A stretch of DNA of 64,000 bases from JALHNI01 sp965229305 (lineage in GTDB: Bacteria; Acidobacteriota; Terriglobia; Bryobacterales; Bryobacteraceae). This document shows positions 56,254 through 64,000 of this stretch, in pieces. A program made the translations under genes and the position numbers. Below the pieces are notes generated by a model. The model was not told where the DNA came from, did not search any database, and worked only from the letters and a program-made list of their open reading frames with translations. The stretch is taken from positions 682,001 to 746,000 of the forward strand of contig CBDDIZ010000042.1 in assembly GCA_965229305.1 (NCBI GenBank), read 5' to 3'. Position 1 is the first letter of the stretch, and each line of letters opens with the position of its first letter.

Positions 56254-57684
56254 ATGGACGGCGGAATGTATCAGCAACCGGGATGGCAGACACGGCGGAA
56301 CTTTCTGCGGCGGACGAGCGGCTTGGGCGGTTTGGCGCTGAGCTCGTTGTTGGCGGCCGAGGCGCTCGAGGGCGCGCCGGCGAAGCAGGTGAATCCGCTG
56401 GCGACCAAGGCGCCACATCACGCGGCGAAGGCGAAGAGCGTGATCTGGCTGTTTATGGAAGGAGGCCCGAGCCACATCGACACGTTCGATCCGAAGCCGT
56501 CGCTGGAGCGGTTGGCGGGGCAGCCGTTGCCGCCCTCGTTCGGCAAAGTGGTGACGGCGATGGGGACGGCGAACAACTCGCTGATGCCGTCGAAGCGGAA
56601 GTGGAAGCAGTACGGGCAGTGCGGGCATTGGGTGTCGGACTGGTATCCGCATGTGGCGCAGCATGCCGATGACTTGACGGTGATCCGTTCGTGCTGGGCG
56701 GATGGGCTGAACCATGTAGGTTCGGTGTGCCAGATGAACACGGGTTCGATTCTGGGCGGGCGGCCGAGCATGGGCGCGTGGACGATGTACGGGCTGGGCG
56801 CGGCGAATCAGGATTTGCCGGCGTTTGTGGTGTTGGCGGATGAGAAGCCCGTGACGGGCGGGCCGAAGAACTGGAGCTCAGGCTTCTTGCCGGGGACGTA
56901 TCAGGGGACGCTGTTCCGGCGGGACGGGTCGCCGATTTTGTATCTGGATACGCCGGAGACGGTGGGGGCCAAGCAGCAGCGGAGTAAGCTGGACCTGATT
57001 GGACGGCTGAATCGACAGTTCCTGGAAGAGAAGGAAGACGATACGGACCTGCAGGCGCGGCTGAACTCGTATGAGTTGGCGTACCGGATGCAGTCGTCGG
57101 CGCCGGAGGCGGTGGATTTGTCGCAGGAGAGCGAGGCGACAAAGAAGCTCTACGGGATGGACGACGAGCGGACGGCGAAGTACGGGACGAATCTGCTGTT
57201 GGCGCGGCGGCTGGTGGAGCGCGGCGTGCGCTTTGTGGAAGCGTACTGCGGGAGCGGCAGCTTGTGGGATGCGCACAACGACATCGAAGGCAATCACAGC
57301 AAGTGGTGCGGGGTGTCGGACAAGCCGATCGCGGGACTGCTGGCTGACTTGAAGTCGCGGGGGCTGTTGGACGAGACGCTGGTGATTTGGGGCGGGGAGT
57401 TCGGGCGCACGCCGTTCAACGAACAGGGCGATGGGCGCGACCACAATCCCTGGGGCTTTTCGATCTGGATGGCGGGCGGCGGCGTGAAGCCAGGCCAGGC
57501 GATCGGGACGACCGACGAGATCGGACTGCGGGCGGTGGACCGGCCGATTCACGTGCATGACCTGCACGCGACGATTCTGCATCTGTTGGGGCTGAATCAT
57601 TTGGACCTGACGTATCTGCACAATGGGCGGGCGGAGCGCCCGACGATCGTGTCGGGCGAGCTGGTGAAAGAGCTCTACAGCTAA
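56254..57684 (+). CDS. DUF1501 family protein, second copy
   Basis: A 476-residue Tat-exported protein (QTRRNFLRRTSGLGGLALSSLLAAEAL) with the sulfatase-like DUF1501 fold: SVIWLFMEGGPSHIDTFDPKPSLERLAGQPLP, IRSCWADGLNHVGSVCQMNTG, ARRLVERGVRFVEAYCGSGSLWDAHNDIEGNHSKWCG, VIWGGEFGRTPFNEQGDGRDHNPWGFSIWMAGGGVKPGQAIG and HATILHLLGLNHLDLTYLHNGRAERPTIVSGELVKEL. It has about 25 more residues than the first copy at 24.2 kb and belongs to a different branch (PGGPSHIDTF type). It follows the DUF1549/DUF1553 gene by one base, so it is co-translated with it. Confidence 0.93.
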   Translation: MDGGMYQQPGWQTRRNFLRRTSGLGGLALSSLLAAEALEGAPAKQVNPLATKAPHHAAKAKSVIWLFMEGGPSHIDTFDPKPSLERLAGQPLPPSFGKVVTAMGTANNSLMPSKRKWKQYGQCGHWVSDWYPHVAQHADDLTVIRSCWADGLNHVGSVCQMNTGSILGGRPSMGAWTMYGLGAANQDLPAFVVLADEKPVTGGPKNWSSGFLPGTYQGTLFRRDGSPILYLDTPETVGAKQQRSKLDLIGRLNRQFLEEKEDDTDLQARLNSYELAYRMQSSAPEAVDLSQESEATKKLYGMDDERTAKYGTNLLLARRLVERGVRFVEAYCGSGSLWDAHNDIEGNHSKWCGVSDKPIAGLLADLKSRGLLDETLVIWGGEFGRTPFNEQGDGRDHNPWGFSIWMAGGGVKPGQAIGTTDEIGLRAVDRPIHVHDLHATILHLLGLNHLDLTYLHNGRAERPTIVSGELVKELYS

Positions 57685-57819
57685 GCGGGTGTGGCGGTTG
57701 GGCCACAGTTTCGCCTTACTTTCGTGGGGCAATTGGCGAATCCGGGTGGTGGGGGCGTAAGATAGAAGCGTCCTCAGACTTTTTGCGCATCCCGCGCGTC
57801 TTCAACCACGGAGCCAGAT

Positions 57820-58407
57820 TTGATCTTTCGAGAAGTGGAAGATCGCGACCTCATTCTTCAAACCAAAAAGGGAAAAGTGGAGGCCTACAACCTTCTGATT
57901 TCCCGCTGGGAGAAGCGTATCTACAACTACGTTCTCCGGCTGGTGAGGCAGAGGGAGGACGCGCTGGATCTGACGCAGGACGTGTTTCTGAAGGCGTACC
58001 AGAACCTGAGCAAGCTGGATGATGTGGAACGATTTGGTCCTTGGCTGTTCCGCATCGCGCACAACGAAACGTTCTCCTTGTTGAGGCGGCAGCGGCCGGA
58101 CCGCATGGAATTGAATGAAGCCATTGCGGAGGACCCCGGTTCATCCCCTTTTGAGAGTGGGGGAGGCCGGCTGTTGCCCCTCGAATTATCGGTGACGGTG
58201 GAAGCGGCGTTAACGCGGCTGACGCCGGATCAGCGGGAAGCCGTGGTGCTGAAGGTGTTCCAGGGGTTCAAGTTCGAAGAGATCAGCGAGATTCTGGATA
58301 CGCCGGTTTCGACGGTGAAATCGCGGCTGTACACGGCGTTTGACCTGTTGAAGGATGTGTTGGCCCCGGTGGGGCAGAGTGCGAAGTCGTTGGGGAAAAC
58401 GGTATGA
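57820..58407 (+). CDS. ECF-type RNA polymerase sigma factor leading a type II secretion operon
   Basis: A 195-residue sigma factor with complete region 2 (KVEAYNLLISRWEKRIYNYVLRLVRQREDALDLTQDVFLKAYQNLSKLDDVERFGPWLFRIAHNETFSLLRRQRPD) and region 4 (LTPDQREAVVLKVFQGFKFEEISEILDTPVSTVKSRLYTAFDLLKDVL). It resembles the RpoE/SigW-like branch. The start is a TTG at 57820. Its stop overlaps the anti-sigma ATG by 4 bases. It heads a run of genes through gspJ, so it may control that operon or be made along with it. It differs from the ECF factor at 31.9 kb. Confidence 0.92.
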   Translation: MIFREVEDRDLILQTKKGKVEAYNLLISRWEKRIYNYVLRLVRQREDALDLTQDVFLKAYQNLSKLDDVERFGPWLFRIAHNETFSLLRRQRPDRMELNEAIAEDPGSSPFESGGGRLLPLELSVTVEAALTRLTPDQREAVVLKVFQGFKFEEISEILDTPVSTVKSRLYTAFDLLKDVLAPVGQSAKSLGKTV

Positions 58408-59009
58408 GCGAGATCGATTTAAAGGCGTATCTGTTCGGCGAACTGCCGGAAGCGGAGCGACGGGCGGTAGCGGCGCATCTGGAACAGAATGCGGAGGCCC
58501 GGGCGGAGTACGCGCGGCTGGAAGCGACGCAGGCGATGCTGGGCATGGTGCGCGACGAAGAGTTGCCGCGGCGGATCGCGTTTGTGTCGGATAAGGTATT
58601 TGAGCCGACGTGGTGGCAGCGCTTTTGGGCGTCGACGCCGCAGTTGGGCTTTGCGTCGGCGGCACTGCTGGCCTTGGCGATCGTGGGCCATGGATGGCTG
58701 TCGCGTCCGGTGGCGGTGAATGCGCCGGCGGTGGCGAAGGTGGACGCGGCGGTGATCCGCGAAGTGGTGGCGGCGGAGATGCGGAAGCAGCCGTCGGCGA
58801 TGACGGCGGTGCCGGTAGCGGTGACTGGAAGCGACGAAGAGCGGACGGCGAAGATGATCGCGGCGGCGATCAAAGAAGCGGAACGCAAGGCGGAGATGGA
58901 GCGGGCGACCGATCGGTTGACGATCGAAGAGAATTTCAATTTGTTGCGGCGACTGATCAGCCGCGACCAGATGGCGAGCTATCAGCAGCCGCGGACGGGT
59001 GAGCGATGA
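58404..59009 (+). CDS. Anti-sigma factor, membrane-anchored, without zinc site
   Basis: A 201-residue protein. The N-terminal anti-sigma-like domain (IDLKAYLFGELPEAERRAVAAHLEQNAEARAEYARLEAT) has the fold but lacks the C-x2-C zinc ligands. One TM helix lies at about 82-98 (LGFASAALLALAIVGHGWL). The C-terminal part, residues 105-200, is a long helix rich in Ala, Glu and Lys (AEMRKQPSAM, TAKMIAAAIKEAERKAEMERATDRLTIEENFNLLRR), perhaps a coiled coil. Overlapping stop and start codons join it to both neighbours. It should hold the upstream sigma factor inactive; the signal is unknown. Confidence 0.85.
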   Translation: MSEIDLKAYLFGELPEAERRAVAAHLEQNAEARAEYARLEATQAMLGMVRDEELPRRIAFVSDKVFEPTWWQRFWASTPQLGFASAALLALAIVGHGWLSRPVAVNAPAVAKVDAAVIREVVAAEMRKQPSAMTAVPVAVTGSDEERTAKMIAAAIKEAERKAEMERATDRLTIEENFNLLRRLISRDQMASYQQPRTGER

Positions 59010-59512
59010 AGCGGATGATTCTGGCGCTGTTGCTGGCGTTGCCGGCGTTCAGCGATCGGCAGACGGTGGATCGGAATCTGCTGGGCCAACTGGAGCGGAG
59101 CTGTAACAAGCGGATCGAGACGCTCTACGACGATCCGTACATGCTGCTGGGTTTGACGCGCGGCGTGTATCTGGATGGCTACGGGGTGGTGCTGACGGCC
59201 GAAGTGAACCTGGCGATTACGCCGGGCGCGACGCCGTTTCGCATGACGATCACCGATGAAGAGAAGGCGGCGCTGCGGAAGAAAAAGCTGGATCGGCTGC
59301 CGGGGTTGAAGCAGGCGATGCGCGACGTGCTGGTGGCGTCGGCGAAGACGCTGGAGCCGATGCCGGGGACGGAGCAGGTGGTGGTGGCGATTACGCTGTT
59401 GAACCGGTCGTTCGAGATGACGCAGGGGTTGCCGTCGCAGATCGTGATGCAGGCGCCGAAGCAAGCGCTGGCGGGCGGCGCGGTGAACGCGATTCGCGTG
59501 CGGGAGTTTTAG
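59006..59512 (+). CDS. Hypothetical exported protein in the secretion operon
   Basis: A 168-residue protein that I do not recognise. A signal peptide (ILALLLALPAFSDRQT) is followed by a single alpha/beta domain (LERSCNKRIETLYDDPYMLLGLTRGVYLDGYGVVLTAEVNLAITPG; KLDRLPGLKQAMRDVLVASAKTLEPMPGTEQVVVAITLLNRSFEM). It overlaps the anti-sigma stop by 4 bases and is immediately adjacent to gspE, so it is part of the same transcript. A role in sensing or assembling the secretion apparatus is possible from context only. Confidence 0.8.
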   Translation: MKRMILALLLALPAFSDRQTVDRNLLGQLERSCNKRIETLYDDPYMLLGLTRGVYLDGYGVVLTAEVNLAITPGATPFRMTITDEEKAALRKKKLDRLPGLKQAMRDVLVASAKTLEPMPGTEQVVVAITLLNRSFEMTQGLPSQIVMQAPKQALAGGAVNAIRVREF

Positions 59513-61165
59513 ATGGTGCCCATGCCGCGGCGTCTGGGCGAGATGCTGCTGGAGCGGCGCGTGATCACGGGGGATGATCTCGAACGGGCGCTCGACATTC
59601 AAAAAGAACGTGGCGAGAAGATCGGCAAGATTCTCGTCGATTTGGGCTTTGCCGCGCAGCGCGACGTGCTGACGACGCTCTCGGAGCAGTTGAATGTGCC
59701 GTGGGTGACGCTGGAGGGTCCGCCGCTGGTGACGCCGGAGACGGAGAAGCTTTCGGGGCGATTCCTGCGGCAATCACGGTGCTTGCCGATTGGGCAGGAC
59801 GATGGCGCGCTGACGCTCGCGATGGCGGATCCTCTGGACTTCGAGACGTTGTCGGCAGTGCGGGCGACGACGGGCCTGAAGGTGCGGCCGGCACTGGCGG
59901 CCGAAGGCGAGATCGCCGAGGCGCTGGATAAGTATTACGGCGAGGCGGCGAAGCGCGACGGAGAGTTCGAAGGCGAGACGAACGAGGCGGCGGCCGATCT
60001 CGAGCAGTTGCGCGATATGGCGAGCGAAGCGCCCGTCATTCGTCTGGTGAATGCGACGATCGCGGCGGCGGTGGAGAAGCGCGCGAGCGACATCCACATC
60101 GAGCCGTTCGAGAAGGAATTTCGCATCCGGTTCCGCATTGACGGCGTGCTGCAGGAGCAGGAGCTGCCGCCCAAAGAGATGAAGGCGGCGATCATCTCGC
60201 GCGTGAAGCTGATGGCGAAGCTGAACATCGCCGAACGGCGGCTGCCGCAGGACGGCCGCATCAAGATCAAGGTGTTGGGGCGCGAGGTGGACTTGCGTGT
60301 GTCGACGCTGCCGACGTTGTACGGCGAAAGCGTCGTGATGCGTTTGCTGGACCGGTCACAGGGCGATTTCTACGATTTGCAGACGCTGGGCTTCGATGAG
60401 CACATGCTGAGCCGGATGCACTATTACACGTCGTTGCCGCACGGGATTTTGTTCGTGACGGGGCCGACGGGCAGTGGCAAGTCGACGACGCTGTATTCGG
60501 CTTTGAAGCGGATCAATCAGCCGGACAAGAAGATTATTACGATTGAGGATCCGGTGGAGTACCAGATGGATGGGATCAACCAGATCCACGTGAATCCGAC
60601 GATCGGGTTGACGTTTGCGGCCGGGTTGCGGCACATCGTGCGTCAGGATCCGGACGTGATTATGGTGGGCGAGGTGCGTGACCGGGAGACGGCCGATGTG
60701 GCGATTCGTTCGGCGCTGACGGGCCATTTTGTGTTTTCGACGCTGCATACGAACGATGCGCCGAGTGCGATTACGCGCCTGACGGATATGGGCGTGGAGA
60801 ATTATCTGATTTGTTCGTCGCTGGTGAGCGTGCTGGCGCAGCGGTTGGTGCGGAAGATCTGTGTGCACTGCAAGCGTCCGGACGGGCAGCGGCTGACGCC
60901 GTTCGGCAACGAGATCGATGTGTTCCGCGGCCAAGGTTGCGAGCACTGTTCCGGCACGGGCTATCGCGGCCGCGTGGGGATCTTCGAGTTGATGGAGTTG
61001 AACGAGGAGATTCGGCGGCTGATCATGCGGAACTCGGATGCGAGCGTGCTGGTGGAAGCGGCGCGGCGCAACGGGATGCGTTCGTTGCGCGAGGATGGAT
61101 GGCAGAAGGTGGCCGCGGGTGTGACGACGGCCGATGAAGTGACGCGAGTGACGCAAGAGTTTTGA
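59513..61165 (+). CDS. gspE: Type II secretion/type IV pilus assembly ATPase GspE
   Basis: A 550-residue hexameric ATPase that powers pseudopilus or pilus extension. The N-terminal MshEN domain (RRLGEMLLERRVITGDDLERALDIQKERGEKIGKILVDLG) binds c-di-GMP in some members; then N2E and the ATPase core: Walker A GPTGSGKS at 317-324, Asp box (TIEDPVEYQMDGINQIHVNPTIGLTFAAGLRHIVRQDPD), Walker B VIMVGEVRD, His box FSTLHTNDAPSA. A zinc site is formed by CVHC (about 450) and CEHC (about 476). It is a complete, normal-length GspE/PulE with the next gene's TTG overlapping its stop. Confidence 0.95.
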   Translation: MVPMPRRLGEMLLERRVITGDDLERALDIQKERGEKIGKILVDLGFAAQRDVLTTLSEQLNVPWVTLEGPPLVTPETEKLSGRFLRQSRCLPIGQDDGALTLAMADPLDFETLSAVRATTGLKVRPALAAEGEIAEALDKYYGEAAKRDGEFEGETNEAAADLEQLRDMASEAPVIRLVNATIAAAVEKRASDIHIEPFEKEFRIRFRIDGVLQEQELPPKEMKAAIISRVKLMAKLNIAERRLPQDGRIKIKVLGREVDLRVSTLPTLYGESVVMRLLDRSQGDFYDLQTLGFDEHMLSRMHYYTSLPHGILFVTGPTGSGKSTTLYSALKRINQPDKKIITIEDPVEYQMDGINQIHVNPTIGLTFAAGLRHIVRQDPDVIMVGEVRDRETADVAIRSALTGHFVFSTLHTNDAPSAITRLTDMGVENYLICSSLVSVLAQRLVRKICVHCKRPDGQRLTPFGNEIDVFRGQGCEHCSGTGYRGRVGIFELMELNEEIRRLIMRNSDASVLVEAARRNGMRSLREDGWQKVAAGVTTADEVTRVTQEF

Positions 61166-62373
61166 CGAGCTTCTATTTCAAAGCGGTGGCGCCGGATGGG
61201 CAGGTCCGCACGGGTTCGTTTCCCGCGGAGACGGATCGGCGTGTGGCGGCGGAGTTGCGCCGGCAGGGTTTGACGCCGGTGTACATCGGGACGTCGCCGC
61301 AACGGTCGGCGTTCGATTGGAAGATGCCGGAGTTCGGCGGGGCGCGGCGCAAGAGCGTGCTGTACTTCACGCAGGAACTGGCGACGCTGCTGAACGCGGG
61401 CATTCCGCTGGACCGGGCGCTGTCGATTTCGAATGAGCTCACCGAGCAGAAGAATTTTCAGGCCGTGGGCGCCGAGGTGCTGCGGGCGATCAAAGGTGGC
61501 AAGACGCTGGCCGATGCGCTGGCGGCGCATCCGGCGTACTTCAGCGATATCTACGTAAATATGGTGCGAGCCGGCGAGGCATCGGGGCAATTGCACACGA
61601 TGTTCGACCGGCTGGCGGAGTTTGAACGGACGCGTGATGAATTGCGCGGCTATGTGATTTCGTCGCTGGTGTATCCGGCGCTGCTGGCATTTGTCGGGAT
61701 GTGTTCGGTGATCGTGCTGTTGTACTTCGTGGTGCCGCGCTTTGCGCAGGTGTTTCAGGAGTCGCGCATTGCGATGCCGCTGCCGACGCAGATCATGCTG
61801 CAGGCGAGTTTGTTCGTGCGGACGTATGGGCTGTTTTTGCTCATTTTGCTGGTGGGCTTTGGGGTGTCGTTCAGTTACTACATCCGGACGCCCGAGGGTC
61901 GTTTGTGGTGGGACACGACGCGGTTGAAGTTGCCGGTGCTGGGCGATGCGTTGCGCAAGATGGAGACGGCGCGGTTTGCGCGGGCGATGGGGACGCTGGT
62001 GGCCAATAGCGTGCCGCTGGTGCAATCGATTCAGATTGCGGGCGCGATTATGACGAACAAGGTGATGTCGAACGCGCTGGGTCCGGTGACGCAGGGCGTG
62101 AAGCGGGGCGAGGGGATTGCGGTGCCGATTAAACGGTCCGGGGTGTTTCCGCCGCTGGCGGGGCATCTGCTGACGGTGGGCGAAGAGACGGGCCGGCTGG
62201 ACGTGATGTTCCAGCGCATGGCCGAGATTTACGAGACGGAGACGAAGGCCGCAATCAAGCGGTTTACTTCGTTGTTTGAGCCGTTGGTGATTCTGGTGAT
62301 GGGTTTGGTGATCGGCGTACTGATTATCAGTATGTTGATGGCGATTACGAGTATTAACGAGGTGGCGATATGA
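61162..62373 (+). CDS. gspF: Type II secretion inner-membrane platform protein GspF
   Basis: A 403-residue protein with two GspF domains (FTQELATLLNAGIPLDRALSISNELTE; FARAMGTLVANSVPLVQSIQIAGAIMTNK) and three TM helices near residues 170-190, 213-233 and 370-395. The N-terminal FYFKAVAPDGQVRTGSFPAETDRRVAAELRRQGLTPVYIG is standard. It rotates or anchors the pseudopilus together with GspE. The TTG start at 61162 overlaps the gspE stop; its own stop overlaps gspG's ATG by 4 bases. Confidence 0.94.
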   Translation: MTSFYFKAVAPDGQVRTGSFPAETDRRVAAELRRQGLTPVYIGTSPQRSAFDWKMPEFGGARRKSVLYFTQELATLLNAGIPLDRALSISNELTEQKNFQAVGAEVLRAIKGGKTLADALAAHPAYFSDIYVNMVRAGEASGQLHTMFDRLAEFERTRDELRGYVISSLVYPALLAFVGMCSVIVLLYFVVPRFAQVFQESRIAMPLPTQIMLQASLFVRTYGLFLLILLVGFGVSFSYYIRTPEGRLWWDTTRLKLPVLGDALRKMETARFARAMGTLVANSVPLVQSIQIAGAIMTNKVMSNALGPVTQGVKRGEGIAVPIKRSGVFPPLAGHLLTVGEETGRLDVMFQRMAEIYETETKAAIKRFTSLFEPLVILVMGLVIGVLIISMLMAITSINEVAI

Positions 62374-62792
62374 GGCGGCGTTCAGCGCGGGCGGGTGTGA
62401 CGTTGATTGAAATGCTGGTGGTGGTGACGATCATCAGCGTGTTTTTGCTGGTGGTGGGTCCGCGGTTGCTGGGGCAGGGCGATAAGGCCCGGCAGACGGC
62501 GGCGCGTCAGCAGATTCAGAGCTTCGAGCAGATGCTGGCTTCTTACAAGCTGGATACGGGGACGTTTCCGTCGAATGAGATGGGGTTGAAGGCGCTGCGG
62601 GAGAAGCCGCAGAACGTGAATAACTGGAATGGTCCGTATAGCGCGAAGGAGATTCCGGTGGATCCGTGGGGGAACGCCTATTTGTATAAGTATCCGGGGG
62701 AGCATGGGGATGAGCCGGACATTATTTGTTTGGGGGCGGATGGACAGCCGGGGGGCGAGTCAGTAAATGGGGATATTGTCAGCTGGAAGTAG
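62370..62792 (+). CDS. gspG: Major pseudopilin GspG
   Basis: A 140-residue pseudopilin. The prepilin cleavage site is AG-VTLIEMLVVVTIISVFLLVV, with Val instead of Phe at +1 and Glu at +5. The rest is GspG-specific: SFEQMLASYKLDTGTFPSNEMGLKALREKP and a C-terminal beta region with the calcium-binding segment (WNGPYSAKEIPVDPWGNAYLYKYPGEHGDEPDIICLGADGQPGG). This is the main subunit of the pseudopilus. It follows gspF with an ATGA overlap. Confidence 0.94.
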   Translation: MRRRSARAGVTLIEMLVVVTIISVFLLVVGPRLLGQGDKARQTAARQQIQSFEQMLASYKLDTGTFPSNEMGLKALREKPQNVNNWNGPYSAKEIPVDPWGNAYLYKYPGEHGDEPDIICLGADGQPGGESVNGDIVSWK

Positions 62793-62826
62793 GGTGCGGG
62801 CCGAAGGCCTGAGTCGTTAATAAGAT

Positions 62827-63318
62827 ATGGCGCGTGTCTCACAAGCCGTGACAGTGACTCACCAGCGAAGGGCGCGGCGGGGCGTGACTTTGCTCGAGAT
62901 GTTAGTGGTGGTGGGGATGGTGGCGATTTTGTTGGGGGTGAGTTATCCGTCGATTGCGGCGAGCGTGGACTCGGTGCGGTTGGCGACGGCGGCGGATGAG
63001 GCGGCGGCGTTTTTGAACTCGGCGTTGAATCGGGCGGAGCAGCGGCATCAGGTGCTGGAACTGACGATTGAGAAAAAGACGACGGCGATGACGTTGCGGT
63101 CGGCGAATCCGGCGTTTAAGAAGACGCTCGAATTGCCGGCAGGGGTGCGGGTGGCGGAGATTCTGCCGCAGGGGTTGGCAGATGAAGAATCGCGGGTGAT
63201 TTATCTGCTGCCGGGCGGGGCGGCGCCGCGGTTGGGCGTGCAGTTGGTGAATGCGCGCGGGGGCAAGCGGACGGTGCGCATCGATCCGATTACGAGCGCG
63301 CCGGAGATCGAACGGTGA
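62827..63318 (+). CDS. gspH: Minor pseudopilin GspH-like
   Basis: A 163-residue minor pseudopilin. The cleavage site is RRG-VTLLEMLVVVGMVAILLGVSYPSI after an 18-residue leader; the body (AAAFLNSALNRAEQRHQVLELTIEKKTTAMTLR) fits GspH. It probably primes or caps the pseudopilus. The gene is 34 bases after gspG, the widest gap in this operon, and no ribosome site precedes the ATG at 62827; the start may be a little downstream. Its stop overlaps the GTG of gspI. Confidence 0.88.
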   Translation: MARVSQAVTVTHQRRARRGVTLLEMLVVVGMVAILLGVSYPSIAASVDSVRLATAADEAAAFLNSALNRAEQRHQVLELTIEKKTTAMTLRSANPAFKKTLELPAGVRVAEILPQGLADEESRVIYLLPGGAAPRLGVQLVNARGGKRTVRIDPITSAPEIER

Positions 63319-63743
63319 GGCGCGGGTTCACGTTACTCGAGGTGCTGGTGGCGACGACGATCATGGCGATCGCGGTGACGGCGCTGGTGGGGAATCTGAC
63401 GGGATCGCTGCGGAATCTGGACCGGCTGACGCAGAAGGACCGCGCGGCGACGTTGGCGAAACGGAAGATGGAAGAGTTACTGCTGAATCCGGGACTGCCC
63501 CGCTACGAGGCGATCGCGGGGAAGTGGGATCCGCCGAATGCCGATGAACAGCAGGGTTGGCGGCTACGGGTGACGCCGTTCGATATTCCCGAGCGGCCCG
63601 GGCCGGGGGCGCCGATTCTCGAGCGGATGGAACTGGAAGCCTGGTGGATGGACGGGGGCGCGCGACGGACTTACACGCTGGTGGCATACCGGCGCGGCGT
63701 GCTTTACGAAGCCGACTTTATCGCGGGGGCGTTGCGCGAATGA
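63315..63743 (+). CDS. gspI: Minor pseudopilin GspI-like
   Basis: A 142-residue minor pseudopilin with a three-residue leader and a standard site RRG-FTLLEVLVATTIMAIAVTALVGNL. The body has LAKRKMEELLLNPGLPRYEAIAGKWDPPNADEQQGWRLRV, as in GspI. The GTG at 63315 overlaps the gspH stop; its stop overlaps gspJ's ATG. It would sit in the tip complex with GspJ and GspK. Confidence 0.88.
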   Translation: MRRGFTLLEVLVATTIMAIAVTALVGNLTGSLRNLDRLTQKDRAATLAKRKMEELLLNPGLPRYEAIAGKWDPPNADEQQGWRLRVTPFDIPERPGPGAPILERMELEAWWMDGGARRTYTLVAYRRGVLYEADFIAGALRE

Positions 63744-64000
63744 GACGCCGCGGCTTTACGTTGCTGGAAGTCCTGATGGCGGTGACGCTGGTGAGCCTGA
63801 TGTCGGTGGGCATTGTGTATGCGATGCGCGCGGGCTTTAACACCATGAGCAAGACGAATGCGCGCGTGGTGGAAGAGCGGAAGATGCTGGGGGCGCAGCG
63901 GGTGCTCGAGCAGATGCTGGCGAATCTGGTGCCGGTGAACGCGAGTTGCCACGGGGGCAATCTGGCGGACGTGAAGGCGAATATCTTCTTTTTTCAAGCG
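63740..64000 (+). CDS. gspJ: Minor pseudopilin GspJ-like, cut by the window end
   Basis: The first 87 residues only. The prepilin site is RRRG-FTLLEVLMAVTLVSLMSVGIVYAMRAGF, followed by TNARVVEERKMLGAQRVLEQMLANLVP. Position after gspI and the tip-pseudopilin profile suggest GspJ. The ATG overlaps the gspI stop. Genes for GspK, L, M, C and D should follow outside the window if the operon is complete. Confidence 0.82.
   Translation, partial: MRRRGFTLLEVLMAVTLVSLMSVGIVYAMRAGFNTMSKTNARVVEERKMLGAQRVLEQMLANLVPVNASCHGGNLADVKANIFFFQA

Noticed and set aside
1..64000. CRISPR array, tRNA, rRNA or prophage
   Set aside because: No regularly spaced repeats, cloverleaf sequences, rRNA segments, integrase or phage structural genes were found while reading the window; the only mobile DNA seen is at 0.8-3.1 kb.

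Overview
The window is GC-rich chromosomal DNA of an Acidobacteriota member, most likely from the Bryobacterales/Solibacter group. The evidence is the gene mix: large TonB-dependent receptors with an N-terminal carboxypeptidase-regulatory domain, ADOP-type MacB/FtsX permeases (one with a PadR regulator), two DUF1549/DUF1553 + DUF1501 pairs, a CRTAC1/FG-GAP protein, many secreted hydrolases and ECF sigma/anti-sigma pairs. This assignment is inferred from families, not from a phylogenetic marker.

Layout. 0-3.2 kb: a TSUP exporter, a frameshifted RAYT-type (Y1) transposase, and an intact IS256-family element with terminal inverted repeats and an 8-bp target duplication. 3.2-10.3 kb: a FadR-type GntR regulator divergent from a TonB receptor, a GH39-like glycosidase and an ACS-type MFS transporter, with a perfect GntR-type operator between them; probably a plant-sugar or uronate uptake locus. 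10.4-16.6 kb: a siderophore receptor, PiuC-type hydroxylase, PepSY-type membrane protein, DUF2271, DUF4198 and ApbE. DUF2271 carries a flavinylation motif, so this looks like an iron-acquisition locus with a periplasmic flavoprotein. 16.6-22.3 kb: sulfatase, hybrid sensor kinase, 2OG-Fe(II) oxygenase, and a secreted protein joining a DUF4394 propeller-like domain to a truncated haemoglobin. 22.4-31.8 kb: CRTAC1 protein, DUF1501, a cytochrome-c/DUF1549/LamG/DUF1553 protein, an ADOP permease and a serine hydrolase. 31.8-35.3 kb: ECF sigma, zinc anti-sigma, Spy-like protein and CotH kinase in a coupled operon. 35.3-41.4 kb: HGSNAT-like acyltransferase, PadR + ADOP permease, M61 peptidase. 41.4-45.1 kb: trmFO with a single-base frameshift, an LRR protein, a J-domain/WG-repeat fusion, an orphan HigA-like antitoxin with a toxin remnant, and GTP cyclohydrolase II. 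45.1-49.4 kb: LytS-like kinase, methyltransferase, OmpH/Skp chaperone and a seven-haem cytochrome. 49.5-57.7 kb: TonB receptor, LysR regulator, DUF1549/DUF1553 and DUF1501 genes sharing an AATCCC-GGGATT palindrome. 57.8-64 kb: ECF sigma, anti-sigma, an unknown secreted protein and gspE-F-G-H-I-J in one tightly coupled operon that runs off the end.

Strand composition changes across the window. From about 3.2 to 39 kb the given strand is C-rich whatever the direction of the genes; from about 44.4 kb onward it is G-rich whatever their direction. The change through 40-44.4 kb is what a replication origin or an inversion boundary would give. The transposase block at 0.8-3.1 kb is G-rich, against its flanks.

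I saw no rRNA, tRNA, CRISPR array or prophage.
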